Source of the DNA: Clostridiaceae bacterium
GTDB taxonomy: Bacteria; Bacillota; Clostridia; Oscillospirales; Acutalibacteraceae
Direction: 5' to 3'
DNA length: 64,000 nt
Assembly (NCBI GenBank): GCA_016296885.1
Contig: JAEDHT010000006.1
Span: 1 to 64,000 of the forward strand
Positions 42,217 through 50,697 of the stretch are shown here, in pieces. The notes beneath the pieces are model-generated. The model searched no databases. It was given only the letters and a program-made list of their open reading frames with translations, and was not told where the DNA came from. Both the position numbers and the translations under genes were made by a program. The stretch's first letter is position 1; each line of letters starts with the position of its first letter.

Positions 42217-43674
42217 ATGAGCGAAAAAACAGTAAGAACCAGATATGCACCAAGCCCAACAGGCTTTATGCACGTAGGAAACCTTAGAACAGCATTATAT
42301 GAATACCTTACCGCAAAATCACAAGGCGGAAAGTTTATTTTGAGAATAGAAGACACTGACCGTGAGAGATATGTGGATGGTGCTGTAGATATCATTTATA
42401 ACACCCTTAATCAAGCAGGATTAAAGCATGATGAAGGTCCTGATATCGGCGGTGACTTTGGGCCATATGTGCAGAGTGAGCGCAAAGATATGTATTTGCC
42501 ATATGCTATGAAGCTGATTGAGGATGGCAAGGCTTATCGTTGCTTCTGTAGCAAAGAAAGACTCGAACAGCTTCGTGAGAGTGAAGAGTTTGCTGCCGGT
42601 GGATATGATAGAAAGTGCCGTGATCTCTCTGAAGAAGAAATTCAGAAGTTGCTCGATGCCGGCACACCATATGTTATTCGCCAAAAGATGCCAATAGATG
42701 GCGAAACATCTTTCACAGATTCTGTGTTTGGCACAATCACAGTAGACAATAAAGAGTTACAGGACCAAATCCTGATAAAAGAAGACGGCTACCCTACCTA
42801 TAACTTTGCAAATGTTATTGACGACCACACAATGGGCATAACCCACGTGGTAAGAGGTTGTGAGTACCTCTCCTCCACCCCAAAATACAATCTGCTTTAT
42901 GAGGCATTTGGCTGGGATATCCCCACCTATATTCACCTGCCACTTATCATGGGCAAGGATGCAGAAGGCACAGTTTCTAAGCTATCTAAAAGACATGGCT
43001 CCACAGGCTTTGAAGACCTTGTTAGAGAAGGCTATCTGCCGGAGGCTATTATAAACTACATTGCTTTGTTGGGCTGGTGTCCTAAAGACAACCAAGAGAT
43101 ATTTACAATAGAAGAGCTTGAAAAGGCTTTCTTTATCGGTGGCATAAGTAAGTCACCATCTATATTTGACTATGACAAGCTGGCATGGTTTAACTCAGAA
43201 TATATCAAAAATATGGAGCTTGAAAAATTCGCAGAGCTATGCGCTCCTTACTTTGAGCAGGCAGGCTGTGGCAACCTTGATAAGGTAAAGCTTGCGTCTA
43301 TACTGCAAAAGAGAGTATCTAAGCTTACAGAGATACCTGAAATGGTAGAGTTTTTTGCAAACATACCGGATTATGACATAGAGCTTTTTGTAAACAAAAA
43401 GAGCAAAACCACACTCGAAAATGCACCTGTAATTCTCGGCAACGTTACAGAAGCACTCAGAGCTTTGGAGAGCTGGGATAGCGAGACTATTCATGACTGC
43501 TTTATGAAGCTTGCAGAGAAATACGAGCTCAAAAACGGCACAGTGATGTGGCCTGCAAGAATAGCTGTTTCGGGCAAAACTGTAACACCTGGTGGCGCTG
43601 TTGAAATACTTGATATTCTCGGAAGAGATGAGTCACTCAAAAGACTGGAAGCAGGTCTTGCAAAATTAGGATAA
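42217..43674 (+). CDS. gltX: glutamyl-tRNA synthetase
   Basis: Class I aminoacyl-tRNA synthetase of 485 residues that charges tRNA-Glu in the cytosol. The HIGH-type motif is in RYAPSPTGFMHVGNLRTA, the KMSKS-type motif is KLSKRHG near residue 258, and RIEDTDRERY is present. Because a separate glnS follows 24 bases later, this enzyme probably charges only tRNA-Glu; whether it is discriminating cannot be told by eye. Start ATG 42217 gives MSEKTVRTRYAPSP; ATG 42208 is the alternative. Codons upstream to 42166 would lie at the transcription start and cannot be translated normally. Confidence 0.93.
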   Translation: MSEKTVRTRYAPSPTGFMHVGNLRTALYEYLTAKSQGGKFILRIEDTDRERYVDGAVDIIYNTLNQAGLKHDEGPDIGGDFGPYVQSERKDMYLPYAMKLIEDGKAYRCFCSKERLEQLRESEEFAAGGYDRKCRDLSEEEIQKLLDAGTPYVIRQKMPIDGETSFTDSVFGTITVDNKELQDQILIKEDGYPTYNFANVIDDHTMGITHVVRGCEYLSSTPKYNLLYEAFGWDIPTYIHLPLIMGKDAEGTVSKLSKRHGSTGFEDLVREGYLPEAIINYIALLGWCPKDNQEIFTIEELEKAFFIGGISKSPSIFDYDKLAWFNSEYIKNMELEKFAELCAPYFEQAGCGNLDKVKLASILQKRVSKLTEIPEMVEFFANIPDYDIELFVNKKSKTTLENAPVILGNVTEALRALESWDSETIHDCFMKLAEKYELKNGTVMWPARIAVSGKTVTPGGAVEILDILGRDESLKRLEAGLAKLG

Positions 43675-43697
43675 TAATTAAAAAGGAATGATAAAAT

Positions 43698-45362
43698 ATG
43701 GCAGATGAAATTTTCAGCAATTTTATAGAAGATTTTGTAAAAGAAGATATCGCCGAGGGTGGCAGAGTAGCAGGACAACAGGTGCATACACGTTTTCCGC
43801 CTGAGCCAAACGGATATCTCCACATTGGCCATGCAAAGGCTATCTGCATAGATTTTGGCATAGCAGAAAAGTTTAACGGCATATGCAATCTGCGCATGGA
43901 CGATACCAACCCAACTAAAGAAGACGTGGAATATGTGGATGCTATCAAAGAAGACATCAAATGGCTTGGCTTCACTTGGGATGACAGATTTTATTTTGCA
44001 TCAGAATATTTTGATAAGATGTATGAATGTGCTGTAGAGCTGATAAAAAAAGGTCTCGCATATGTGTGCGAGCTTAGCCCTGAGGAAATGCGCTTAAACA
44101 GAGGCGACCTCTCTCATCCTGCTGTTAGTCCATATCGTGATAGACCAATGGAAGAGAGCCTAGACCTCTTCGAAAGAATGAAAAACGGTGAATTTGAAGA
44201 CGGAAAAATGACTCTCCGTGCAAAAATAGACCTCAACTCAGGCAACTTTAATATGCGTGATCCTGTAATCTACAGAATCAACAGAATCAGGCATCACCGC
44301 ACAGGTGACAAGTGGTGCATATATCCTATGTATGACTTTGCTCATCCTATCGAAGATGCTATGGAGTGTATCACTCACTCTCTCTGTTCACTGGAGTTTG
44401 AGGACCACCGTCCACTTTATGATTGGGTAGTAAACAATGTAACATTGCCATCAAGACCACGACAGATAGAGTTTGCCAGACTTGGCATAAACAACACTGT
44501 AATGAGTAAGAGAAAGCTGAGAAAGCTTGTGGAGGAAGGCTATGTAGATGGTTGGGACGATCCTAGAATGCCTACTCTTTGCGGACTTAGAAGACGTGGC
44601 TACACACCAACTTCTATTCGCAACTTCTGCGAGAGAATCGGCGTTTCTAAGGTAAACAGTATTGTAGAATACAGCTTTTTGGAGCACTGCTTGCGTGAAG
44701 ACCTCAACGATAACGCAAAAAGAACAATGGCTGTAATAAACCCAATCAAGCTTATTCTTACCAACTATCCTGAAGACCTCACAGAGGAATTTGAGGTAGA
44801 GAACAATCCAAACAGACCCGAAGACGGCACTCGCACTGTAACTTTCTCCAGAGAAAGCTATATCGAAGCCGACGACTTTATGGAAGAGCCTATTAAGGGT
44901 TATCACCGTTTTTATGTTGGAAATGAGGTTAGACTAAAGACAACATATGTTGTAAAATGCACAGGCTTCAAAAAAGATGAAAACGGAAAAGTTGTTGAAG
45001 TTTATGCTGAGTATGATCCGGAAACAAGAGGCGGAAACACTCCTGACGGCAGAAAGGTAAGAGGTACAGTTCACTGGGTAGATGCTAAAAACTGTCTTGA
45101 CGCAGAAGTGAGATTGTATAACAATCTGTTTACAGTGCCGGACCCAGACACAGGTGACAAAGACTTCCTTGATTATCTCAACGATGAATCACTCGTAGTA
45201 ATCAAAAACTGTAAGGTAGAAAAATCTATGCGTGATGATGATGTAACATCATATCAGTTTATGAGATTGGGATATTTCTGCCGTGATAGCAAACACAGCA
45301 CACCTGATCACCTCGTTTATAACAGAAGCGTATCGTTAAAAGACGGCTTTAAAAAGAAATAA
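43698..45362 (+). CDS. glnS: glutaminyl-tRNA synthetase
   Basis: A 554-residue class I synthetase that charges tRNA-Gln directly. The HIGH-type motif is in FPPEPNGYLHIGHAKAI, the KMSKS-type motif in VMSKRKLRKLVEEG, and the C-terminal anticodon-binding beta-barrels include YVVKCTGFKKDENGKVVEVYAEYDPETRGGNTPDGRKV. Many Firmicutes lack glnS and make Gln-tRNA through Glu-tRNA amidation; its pairing with gltX here shows the direct route. ATG 43698 follows AAAGGAATG. It is co-transcribed with gltX and ended at 45374-45427. Confidence 0.93.
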   Translation: MADEIFSNFIEDFVKEDIAEGGRVAGQQVHTRFPPEPNGYLHIGHAKAICIDFGIAEKFNGICNLRMDDTNPTKEDVEYVDAIKEDIKWLGFTWDDRFYFASEYFDKMYECAVELIKKGLAYVCELSPEEMRLNRGDLSHPAVSPYRDRPMEESLDLFERMKNGEFEDGKMTLRAKIDLNSGNFNMRDPVIYRINRIRHHRTGDKWCIYPMYDFAHPIEDAMECITHSLCSLEFEDHRPLYDWVVNNVTLPSRPRQIEFARLGINNTVMSKRKLRKLVEEGYVDGWDDPRMPTLCGLRRRGYTPTSIRNFCERIGVSKVNSIVEYSFLEHCLREDLNDNAKRTMAVINPIKLILTNYPEDLTEEFEVENNPNRPEDGTRTVTFSRESYIEADDFMEEPIKGYHRFYVGNEVRLKTTYVVKCTGFKKDENGKVVEVYAEYDPETRGGNTPDGRKVRGTVHWVDAKNCLDAEVRLYNNLFTVPDPDTGDKDFLDYLNDESLVVIKNCKVEKSMRDDDVTSYQFMRLGYFCRDSKHSTPDHLVYNRSVSLKDGFKKK

Positions 45363-45373
45363 TACAAAACTAT

Positions 45374-45427
45374 AAAGTCTTAAATGTCGTGTTTTATACC
45401 AAAGCGACTTTAAGACTTTGTTTTTTA
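45374..45427 (+). terminator. intrinsic terminator of gltX-glnS
   Basis: AAAGTCTTAAA plus GTCG (45374-45389) pair with CGAC plus TTTAAGACTTT (45405-45419), followed by six T. The ispE ribosome binding site starts at once after it. Confidence 0.75.
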
Positions 45428-45445
45428 GGAGGCTGACTTAAAAAG

Positions 45446-46333
45446 ATGAACAAAAAAAGCGTGCAGGTGAAGGCGCCTGCTAAAATTAACCTCACCCTTA
45501 ACATAGAAGAAAAGCGTGCCGATGGCTATCACAATGTGGATATGATTATGCAGGCGGTGGATCTATACGATATTATCACTGTCACACCAAATGATAGTGG
45601 TGATATAACTATAAGCTGTAATGTGCAGGGTGTGCCTCTTAATGAAAGCAACCTTGTGCATAAGGCTGCGGTAGGTTTTTTTGAGATGAATCCGGAGCTT
45701 TTTAACGGAGTGCATATAGACATAGAGAAGCACATACCTATGCAGGCAGGGCTTGCAGGTGGCAGCACCGACTGTGCAGCTGCACTGTTGGGGCTTAATT
45801 TTGCCTATGGCGAACCATTGATGATAGATGAGCTGATGATAATAGGAGCAAAGCTTGGAGCAGATGTGCCGTTTTGCTTTAATGGTGCCACAGCGTATGC
45901 CACAGGCATCGGCACAACTCTCGAAAAGATAAACGATATGCCTGGGTGTCACATCATTCTGATCAAGCCTGAGATAAATGTTTCTACAAAAGAGGCGTAT
46001 CAAAAGTCGGATGCCCGCACAAAATTTTATCCCAGAGCCAGCATTAAGATGATATCTGCGATAAAAAGTGAGGATTTTGATGGTGTGTGTGATGCACTCC
46101 ACAACGATTTTCAGCAAATTCTAAAAATTGATGAAGTAGAAGAAATTGTAGAAAACCTAAAAGGTGCAGGAGCAAGAAATGCTTGTATGAGCGGAAGCGG
46201 ACCTAGCGTATTTGGTCTTTTTAATGACAAGTCTGTTGCTGTGAGAGCTTTTGATAAGCTTAAAAGCAAATATAACAACATTTTTATATGCAACCCTATA
46301 AAATCCGGTTGTGAAATCGTTCTTGATGAATAA
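45446..46333 (+). CDS. ispE: 4-diphosphocytidyl-2-C-methyl-D-erythritol kinase
   Basis: IspE phosphorylates CDP-methylerythritol in the MEP route to isoprenoids. It is a GHMP kinase of 295 residues: APAKINLTL at the start, the ATP loop PMQAGLAGGSTDCAAAL near residue 98 and the C-terminal ACMSGSGPSVFGLF. The ATG at 45446 has AGGAGG at 45428-45433, with rather wide spacing of 12. It is followed by a terminator that overlaps the start region of spoIIR. Confidence 0.93.
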   Translation: MNKKSVQVKAPAKINLTLNIEEKRADGYHNVDMIMQAVDLYDIITVTPNDSGDITISCNVQGVPLNESNLVHKAAVGFFEMNPELFNGVHIDIEKHIPMQAGLAGGSTDCAAALLGLNFAYGEPLMIDELMIIGAKLGADVPFCFNGATAYATGIGTTLEKINDMPGCHIILIKPEINVSTKEAYQKSDARTKFYPRASIKMISAIKSEDFDGVCDALHNDFQQILKIDEVEEIVENLKGAGARNACMSGSGPSVFGLFNDKSVAVRAFDKLKSKYNNIFICNPIKSGCEIVLDE

Positions 46334-46340
46334 ACTTAAG

Positions 46341-46394
46341 AAAATCAGCCCATTATGTGATTATAAAAAATTACATAGTGGAGCTGATTTTTTT
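46341..46394 (+). terminator. terminator of ispE that contains the spoIIR ribosome binding site
   Basis: AAAATCAGC (46341-46349) pairs with GCTGATTTT (46383-46391), with inner pairing ATTATGT/ACATAGT. Seven T (46388-46394) follow. The right half holds GTGGAG (46378-46383), the only ribosome binding site for spoIIR, and the T run reaches its TTG start at 46393. The hairpin should both end ispE transcripts and shut spoIIR translation on any read-through. Confidence 0.6.
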
Positions 46395-47001
46395 GAAAAG
46401 GACAGATAGACTGATAAAATCACTGGCGTGTGCATTTATATTTACATTAATTTTTCAATCACTTAGCCTTTATGGTGAATGTCTTGGGATAGAGAAAAAT
46501 ACTTTCAGGCTACATATTCTTGCAAACTCTGATAGCGAAGAAGATCAAGCACTCAAGCTTCAGCTAAGAGATGCTGTGCTAAAATACACAGAAAATATGT
46601 TTCAAAGTGCTGATACCTCACACAATGCCGAGATGCTTGTGAAAAAAAAGATGGCTGAGATATCATGTTTTTCGCAAAAATTCATATATTCAAAGGGATA
46701 TAATTATAAAGTGAATTTACAAATCACAAATATGTATTTCAACACAAGGGTTTATGAGAATTTTACCCTACCTGCCGGCTACTATGATGCATTGAGAATT
46801 GTAATTGGTAGTGGAGATGGCCATAACTGGTGGTGTGTTATGTTTCCTCAGCTATGCTTGCCATCAGCAGAGAACAAATCTGACGAAATTTACACTGATG
46901 GGCAAAAAGAGCTTATAAAAGGCGGTGTAAAATACGAATATAAATTTAAGATTGTGGAATGGTATCAAAATATTGTGAACCTATTTAACGGTAACAGATA
47001 A
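46393..47001 (+). CDS. spoIIR: stage II sporulation protein R
   Basis: SpoIIR is made in the forespore, exported and activates SpoIIGA so that pro-SigE is processed in the mother cell. The protein has an N-terminal hydrophobic signal segment (residues 8-24), then LRLHILANSDSEEDQALKLQLRDAVL-type and IGSGDGHNWWCVMFPQLC blocks, both typical of SpoIIR. It has 202 residues. TTG 46393 is chosen because GGAG lies nine bases upstream; a GTG at 46357 has no ribosome binding site and sits inside the terminator loop. A SigF-type promoter was not found with confidence. Its presence shows an endospore-forming lineage. Confidence 0.85.
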   Translation: MKRTDRLIKSLACAFIFTLIFQSLSLYGECLGIEKNTFRLHILANSDSEEDQALKLQLRDAVLKYTENMFQSADTSHNAEMLVKKKMAEISCFSQKFIYSKGYNYKVNLQITNMYFNTRVYENFTLPAGYYDALRIVIGSGDGHNWWCVMFPQLCLPSAENKSDEIYTDGQKELIKGGVKYEYKFKIVEWYQNIVNLFNGNR

Positions 47002-47004
47002 TTC

Positions 47005-47040
47005 CTACCCGGAGCTTTAACTAGGCTTCGGGTAGTCTTT
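47005..47040 (+). terminator. intrinsic terminator of spoIIR
   Basis: An 11-bp stem CTACCCGGAGC (47005-47015) with GCTTCGGGTAG (47025-47035), then TCTTTT. Confidence 0.8.
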
Positions 47041-47234
47041 TGTAATCTATTTTCAATTAGTTTTAATTAATTTATTAGTCCAAAAATACGGATTTAGCAC
47101 TTTTTTAGATAACGCTTAGAGGTGGCGTTTATCCTCCTTCGCAAAGAAAAGATTAAGAATTCTAACCAGCATATATTAAACTATAAATATAAATTTATTA
47201 AAAACATAGGTATAAGCTAAATTTTAAAAACTCC

Positions 47235-47263
47235 TTGACAAATTCATACAAAAGGGTTACAAT
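47235..47263 (+). promoter_or_regulatory. strong SigA promoter of rnpB
   Basis: TTGACA (47235-47240), 17 bp, TACAAT (47258-47263), ending about ten bases before the RNA start. Confidence 0.8.
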
Positions 47264-47273
47264 CAATCTATAT

Positions 47274-47620
47274 GACCGGGTCGGACAGTCGCGGATGCAA
47301 TGCCTAAAGGCAGTATTCCGAGGAAAGTCCGAGCTTCACAGAGCAAAATAGCGGCTAACCGCCGCCGAGGGCGACCTTAGGGAAAGTGCAACAGAAATAA
47401 ACCGCCTGTTTTTTGCAGGTAAGGATGGAAAGGCGAGGTAAGAGCTCACCACCGACGAGGGAACTCTGTCGGTCTGTAAACCCTATTTGAAGCAACACCG
47501 TGGTACGGAGCATATATACGCTTGCTCGGCGTGCTCCAGGAGGTGGCACCGAGCATTGGTGGCAACACCATGCCAAGATAGATGACTGTTCAAGACAAAA
47601 CTCGGCTTACAGACCCGATC
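47274..47620 (+). ncRNA. rnpB: RNase P RNA
   Basis: The catalytic RNA that removes 5' leaders from pre-tRNAs. Universal core blocks are present in order: GAGGAAAGTCCGAGCTTC near 47321, AGGGAAAGTGCAACAGAAA near 47379, GGATGGAAAGGCGAGGTAAG near 47423 and GGCTTACAGACCC near 47604. The ends pair as helix P1 (GACCGGGTC with GACCCGATC, one mismatch). At about 347 nt with P3-P4 and long distal arms it fits the ancestral type A, as expected in Clostridia. The 5' end is set from the promoter and P1; the 3' end is approximate. Confidence 0.95.
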
Positions 47621-47650
47621 ATTAATTTTATTATGAAATGAGGACTTGCT

Positions 47651-48013
47651 TTGCATAAAAACAAAGACAAAAAAACACAAAAGAATGCGCAAAAGCATTT
47701 CAACTGGCGTTTTGCAGTGTTGGGCGCATTATTTGCGGTATTTGCAGTGTACTCCTTTTTCACAATAGTCAATCAGCAAGCTCAAATAACCATAAAAACA
47801 GACAATCTGGACGAGATACAGCAAAACATTGAGGTTCAGGATGATAAAAACGAGAATTTAAAAAATGTATATGAGATTGTTTCACATATTGATGGTTCTT
47901 CAAACCTGGAGAATTATCAGGCAGGGCTAAAGTATATCGAGCGTGTAGCACGTGACGAGTACGATTATGCCTACAAGGGTGAAAGAATTTTTATAAATAT
48001 TGCCGGTGATTGA
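47651..48013 (+). CDS. septum formation initiator protein (DivIC/FtsB-like)
   Basis: A 120-residue type II membrane protein of the cell division complex. A basic cytosolic start (KNKDKKTQKNAQKH) is followed by one membrane helix (residues 20-41), then a coiled-coil-prone stretch (DNLDEIQQNIEVQDDKNENLKNVYEIV) and the short C-terminal RDEYDYAYKGERIFINI typical of DivIC/FtsB. In the divisome it pairs with FtsL and FtsQ/DivIB. TTG start at 47651 with GAGG at about 47639. It sits directly before an S1-domain gene, the usual divIC-yabR order of Firmicutes. Confidence 0.85.
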   Translation: MHKNKDKKTQKNAQKHFNWRFAVLGALFAVFAVYSFFTIVNQQAQITIKTDNLDEIQQNIEVQDDKNENLKNVYEIVSHIDGSSNLENYQAGLKYIERVARDEYDYAYKGERIFINIAGD

Positions 48014-48046
48014 TATCAAATTACAAAAAGGAGAAAAAAACAATTT

Positions 48047-48490
48047 ATGCAATTAGAAGCTGGAATGATAGTAAGCGGAAAAGTGTCGGGTATCACAAAA
48101 TTTGGCGCATTTATTGATCTTGACAAGGGCAAATCCGGAATGGTACATATTTCTGAAATTGCCTCAGAGTATGTGGAGGATGTAAATCAGCATCTCACAA
48201 TCGGTCAAGAGGTTAAGGTTAAAGTGCTATCTATAGACGAAAACGGCAAAATAGCTCTTTCTATAAAAAAAGCACTGCCAAGGTCACCAAAAAGAGCTCC
48301 AGCAAGAACAAATTCTAATAAATCAGGTCTGACAAGCTATGAATGGTCTCCAAGCAACTCAGGTGCATCAAGCTTTGAGGATATGATGTCTAAGTTCAAG
48401 CAGTCTAGCGATGAAAAAATGGCAAGTCTTAAAAAAAATGACGGTTTTCAACGCAAGCAAAGACGTGGCAACAGCAAGCCAGTGAAATAA
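48047..48490 (+). CDS. S1 RNA-binding domain protein (YabR-like)
   Basis: A 147-residue protein with one S1/OB domain at residues 1-75 (GMIVSGKVSGITKFGAFIDL, GMVHISEIA, GQEVKVKVLSID). A disordered basic tail rich in Ser, Lys and Arg (SPKRAPARTNSNK, KQRRGNSKPVK) follows. Such small S1 proteins bind RNA or ribosomes; YabR/GSP13 in Bacillus is ribosome-associated. ATG 48047 follows AAAGGAG. Its position 33 bases after the DivIC-like gene is conserved in Firmicutes. Confidence 0.88.
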   Translation: MQLEAGMIVSGKVSGITKFGAFIDLDKGKSGMVHISEIASEYVEDVNQHLTIGQEVKVKVLSIDENGKIALSIKKALPRSPKRAPARTNSNKSGLTSYEWSPSNSGASSFEDMMSKFKQSSDEKMASLKKNDGFQRKQRRGNSKPVK

Positions 48491-48508
48491 TTTATTTGAC
48501 TACAAAAA

Positions 48509-48545
48509 AGTCTACCGCAGATTTTAGCTGTGGTAGACTCTTTTT
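48509..48545 (+). terminator. intrinsic terminator
   Basis: Stem AGTCTACCGCAG (48509-48520) with CTGTGGTAGACT (48528-48539), then CTTTTTATG. A-rich DNA on the other side lets it also serve the minus strand gene that ends at 48577. Confidence 0.8.
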
Positions 48546-48576
48546 ATGTTTTAATTAAATTCTATTTCTATTGCGA

Positions 48577-49101
48577 TTATTGCAGATTTAGCCTCACATC
48601 TGCCCTTAGACCTCTGTTGATAGTCTTTAACATCTTTTCGTTTGGAGAGAAGATCAACATACATAGACCCTTTTGTTTGGAAGTTTTGAATGCAATCATA
48701 TATGCATTTTGTTCACTTTCTGCACACTCGTATATTTTTTCGTATCCATTACCTTCGTATTTCTGGTTTTGATATATTTCAATATTTTCTACCATACGCA
48801 AATCCAGCTTGAGCACTTCTTTTCTCTTTCTATTTGCGACAACCTTGCTAATAGAAAGCTCACCTGAAAAAACAGCGTATTCAAACTCAATATTAAGCTC
48901 AGACCAAAAAAACCATACACCGTATATGCAAAAAAGGGCCACAAATGCTGCCACAATAAAACAATAATACACCTGTGTTATCATTCCGCTTGCGACAATA
49001 ATTGCCGGTATGGCAAGTGCTAAAAGCAAAATCAACAGCTTATATATTATTTTTTTTGTTCCCAAATTACAGCGCACAACTTGCTCACACATAAAATCCA
49101 T
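48577..49101 (-). CDS. membrane protein of unknown function (DUF6106-like)
   Basis: A 174-residue protein. It opens MDFMCEQVVRCNLGTKKIIYK, then two membrane helices (residues 20-40 and 43-66), then a soluble beta-rich domain (FSGELSISKVVANRKRKEVLKLDLRMVENIEIY) reminiscent of bacterial PH-like folds. The opening recalls DUF6106 from Clostridia, but I hold that loosely. The gene is preceded by the nucleotidyltransferase gene on the same strand with a 26-base gap, so the two are probably co-transcribed. Confidence 0.6.
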   Translation of the reverse strand: MDFMCEQVVRCNLGTKKIIYKLLILLLALAIPAIIVASGMITQVYYCFIVAAFVALFCIYGVWFFWSELNIEFEYAVFSGELSISKVVANRKRKEVLKLDLRMVENIEIYQNQKYEGNGYEKIYECAESEQNAYMIAFKTSKQKGLCMLIFSPNEKMLKTINRGLRADVRLNLQ

Positions 49102-49127
49102 TTATATTTTCCTCATTCTATTTTTTA

Positions 49128-50285
49128 TTATAAATCTGATGCCAAAAAAACACTATCTACAAAATCTTCATACTTTAAAAAAGATTGGTAGTCCCTTTTA
49201 ACTTTTTTTCTGTCAACGGTGCTACATTTTATTATTCTGTGAATAAAGCACAATGGCAGAAGCGCATAGTTTTTTTTAAGTATAGGATAATTTTTATATC
49301 TTCTTTCTTGAAATAAATACTTGTACCAAATATAGTAAAAATATTTCAAATGTCGGGCATTTTGTGATTTTTTCTTTATAGAACTCAATATATTACCCGA
49401 CTCGCTCCCAAAGCAACCCTGCATATACATATATTTGCATATCAGGCTCTCTCCCTCATTTAATTCGTGGGGTGCTTCACTATCAAATAGCTTGTATGCA
49501 AGCGACTTCATCTTTTTATAAAAATTATATAAATTCATCTTGCGCATGGAATTAAATAATTCTGCCTTGTCAATCCGGTCAAATAATGCCTTATCCATAA
49601 AATACAAATCAAGCAAAAACCTGATTCCGGCACCGCCTCCCACAAAATGCTTATGAAAATGCAAGAGCGTATAGATATACAAATCTTCCTTTGTCATACG
49701 GTGGATAGTTTTGTAATTATTGTCCAGTGGGGAACGCATTAGGATATCGTGAAATTGATCATAAGATATCTGATCTTTGGCAGATATATATTTGTGAAAC
49801 TCATAGTAAAAGAAAGGGGGCTTATAATATGATAAATCTTTTTCGCCCTCACACTCCAAAACATATCCCTCTCGTGCCATTAATTCCTTTATTTTATCAG
49901 TCTTGTCATCATCAAAAATTATGTCTATATCCAGACTTCGCCGAAAAAAGCCGTCGGGATAATACTGCTCCAATTCATAACCTTTTATCGGCATAACATC
50001 GATATTTTCCTTATCAAATAAATCTAATATTCTATTGTTCTCTTGTTTTAGTGAATCACTCTGTATTTTTAGAGATATATATTCCTCTTCAAGCCTTGTA
50101 AGCACAGCTTCATCGTCACAAACACTCTTGATAACATCATACAAAGAGGCTGAGATAAGATGACGTCTTAAAAATGAATATAACTCTTTAAAATCAAATT
50201 TTTCAGGGAACTCCGGCAGAGTGCTACCATGAATTGCACATCTAATAAGCCTGATAGCGATCTCACCAAGTGCACTTATATCCAT
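49128..50285 (-). CDS. nucleotidyltransferase family protein (NTP_transf_5 type)
   Basis: A 385-residue cytosolic protein of the uncharacterised NTP_transf_5 family. The core is MPIKGYELEQYYPDGFFRRSLDIDIIFDDD: a K-G loop followed by an R-x-x-x-D-I-D-I motif that supplies the metal-binding Asp pair. The C-terminal half is helical and basic. Such proteins are often found in clusters with PqqD-like and HPr-kinase-like proteins in peptide gene clusters; here those genes are 35 kb away. Start ATG 50285, with GGTGGGAT before it; ATG 50300 lacks a site. The substrate is unknown. Confidence 0.75.
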   Translation of the reverse strand: MDISALGEIAIRLIRCAIHGSTLPEFPEKFDFKELYSFLRRHLISASLYDVIKSVCDDEAVLTRLEEEYISLKIQSDSLKQENNRILDLFDKENIDVMPIKGYELEQYYPDGFFRRSLDIDIIFDDDKTDKIKELMAREGYVLECEGEKDLSYYKPPFFYYEFHKYISAKDQISYDQFHDILMRSPLDNNYKTIHRMTKEDLYIYTLLHFHKHFVGGGAGIRFLLDLYFMDKALFDRIDKAELFNSMRKMNLYNFYKKMKSLAYKLFDSEAPHELNEGESLICKYMYMQGCFGSESGNILSSIKKKSQNARHLKYFYYIWYKYLFQERRYKNYPILKKNYALLPLCFIHRIIKCSTVDRKKVKRDYQSFLKYEDFVDSVFLASDL

Positions 50286-50323
50286 CTCTATCCCACCCAT
50301 CTTATAAAGGTCATTAACATAAA

Positions 50324-50352
50324 TCAGCCCTCTCTTACAAAGAGAAGGCTGA
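50324..50352. terminator. hairpin, probable weak terminator
   Basis: TCAGCCCTCTCTT (50324-50336) pairs with AAGAGAAGGCTGA (50340-50352) apart from one mismatch. It lies after the 50-residue gene on the minus strand. The following T run is weak, so read-through into the nucleotidyltransferase gene is likely. Confidence 0.45.
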
Positions 50353-50434
50353 AATTATTTTGTTATACGTTATCTATACGGAATAAAACAAAATGACATT
50401 ATTCTACTCACACGTTACCTGATATTTTAGATGA

Positions 50435-50587
50435 TTAAAGAATAGAGCAATCAAGATACTCTTCTAAATCTTGTTCCTCTTTCTTTAGCTTATCTCTATA
50501 CATCAAAAAAGCTGTTATAGCTGCTGTAAGTGAAGCAACCACACCAATTAATGTGATAATGCGACCTAAGTTATTCTTTTTCATCAT
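50435..50587 (-). CDS. 50-residue single-helix membrane peptide
   Basis: A short gene: MMKKNNLGRIITLIGVVASL opens it, one membrane helix covers residues 9-29, and a charged cytosolic tail (DKLKKEEQDLEEYL) ends CSIL. GGAGGTG at about 50595-50601 and a good promoter (50634-50662) support it. I know of no family. The nucleotidyltransferase gene lies downstream on the same strand. It could be a small regulatory membrane protein or a toxin-like peptide; nothing decides this. Confidence 0.65.
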   Translation of the reverse strand: MMKKNNLGRIITLIGVVASLTAAITAFLMYRDKLKKEEQDLEEYLDCSIL

Positions 50588-50633
50588 AATATGCACCTCC
50601 AAGCAAATTTAGAAACAGCGTTCTCATATAAGT

Positions 50634-50662
50634 ATGATAAACAATTTTTCAAAAAAAGTCAA
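50634..50662 (-). promoter_or_regulatory. SigA promoter of the 50-residue gene
   Basis: Minus strand TTGACT (50662-50657), 17 bp, TATCAT (50639-50634). Confidence 0.65.
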
Positions 50663-50697
50663 TAGTTTTTTGTTACCTTTCAATCAAATATCATATT

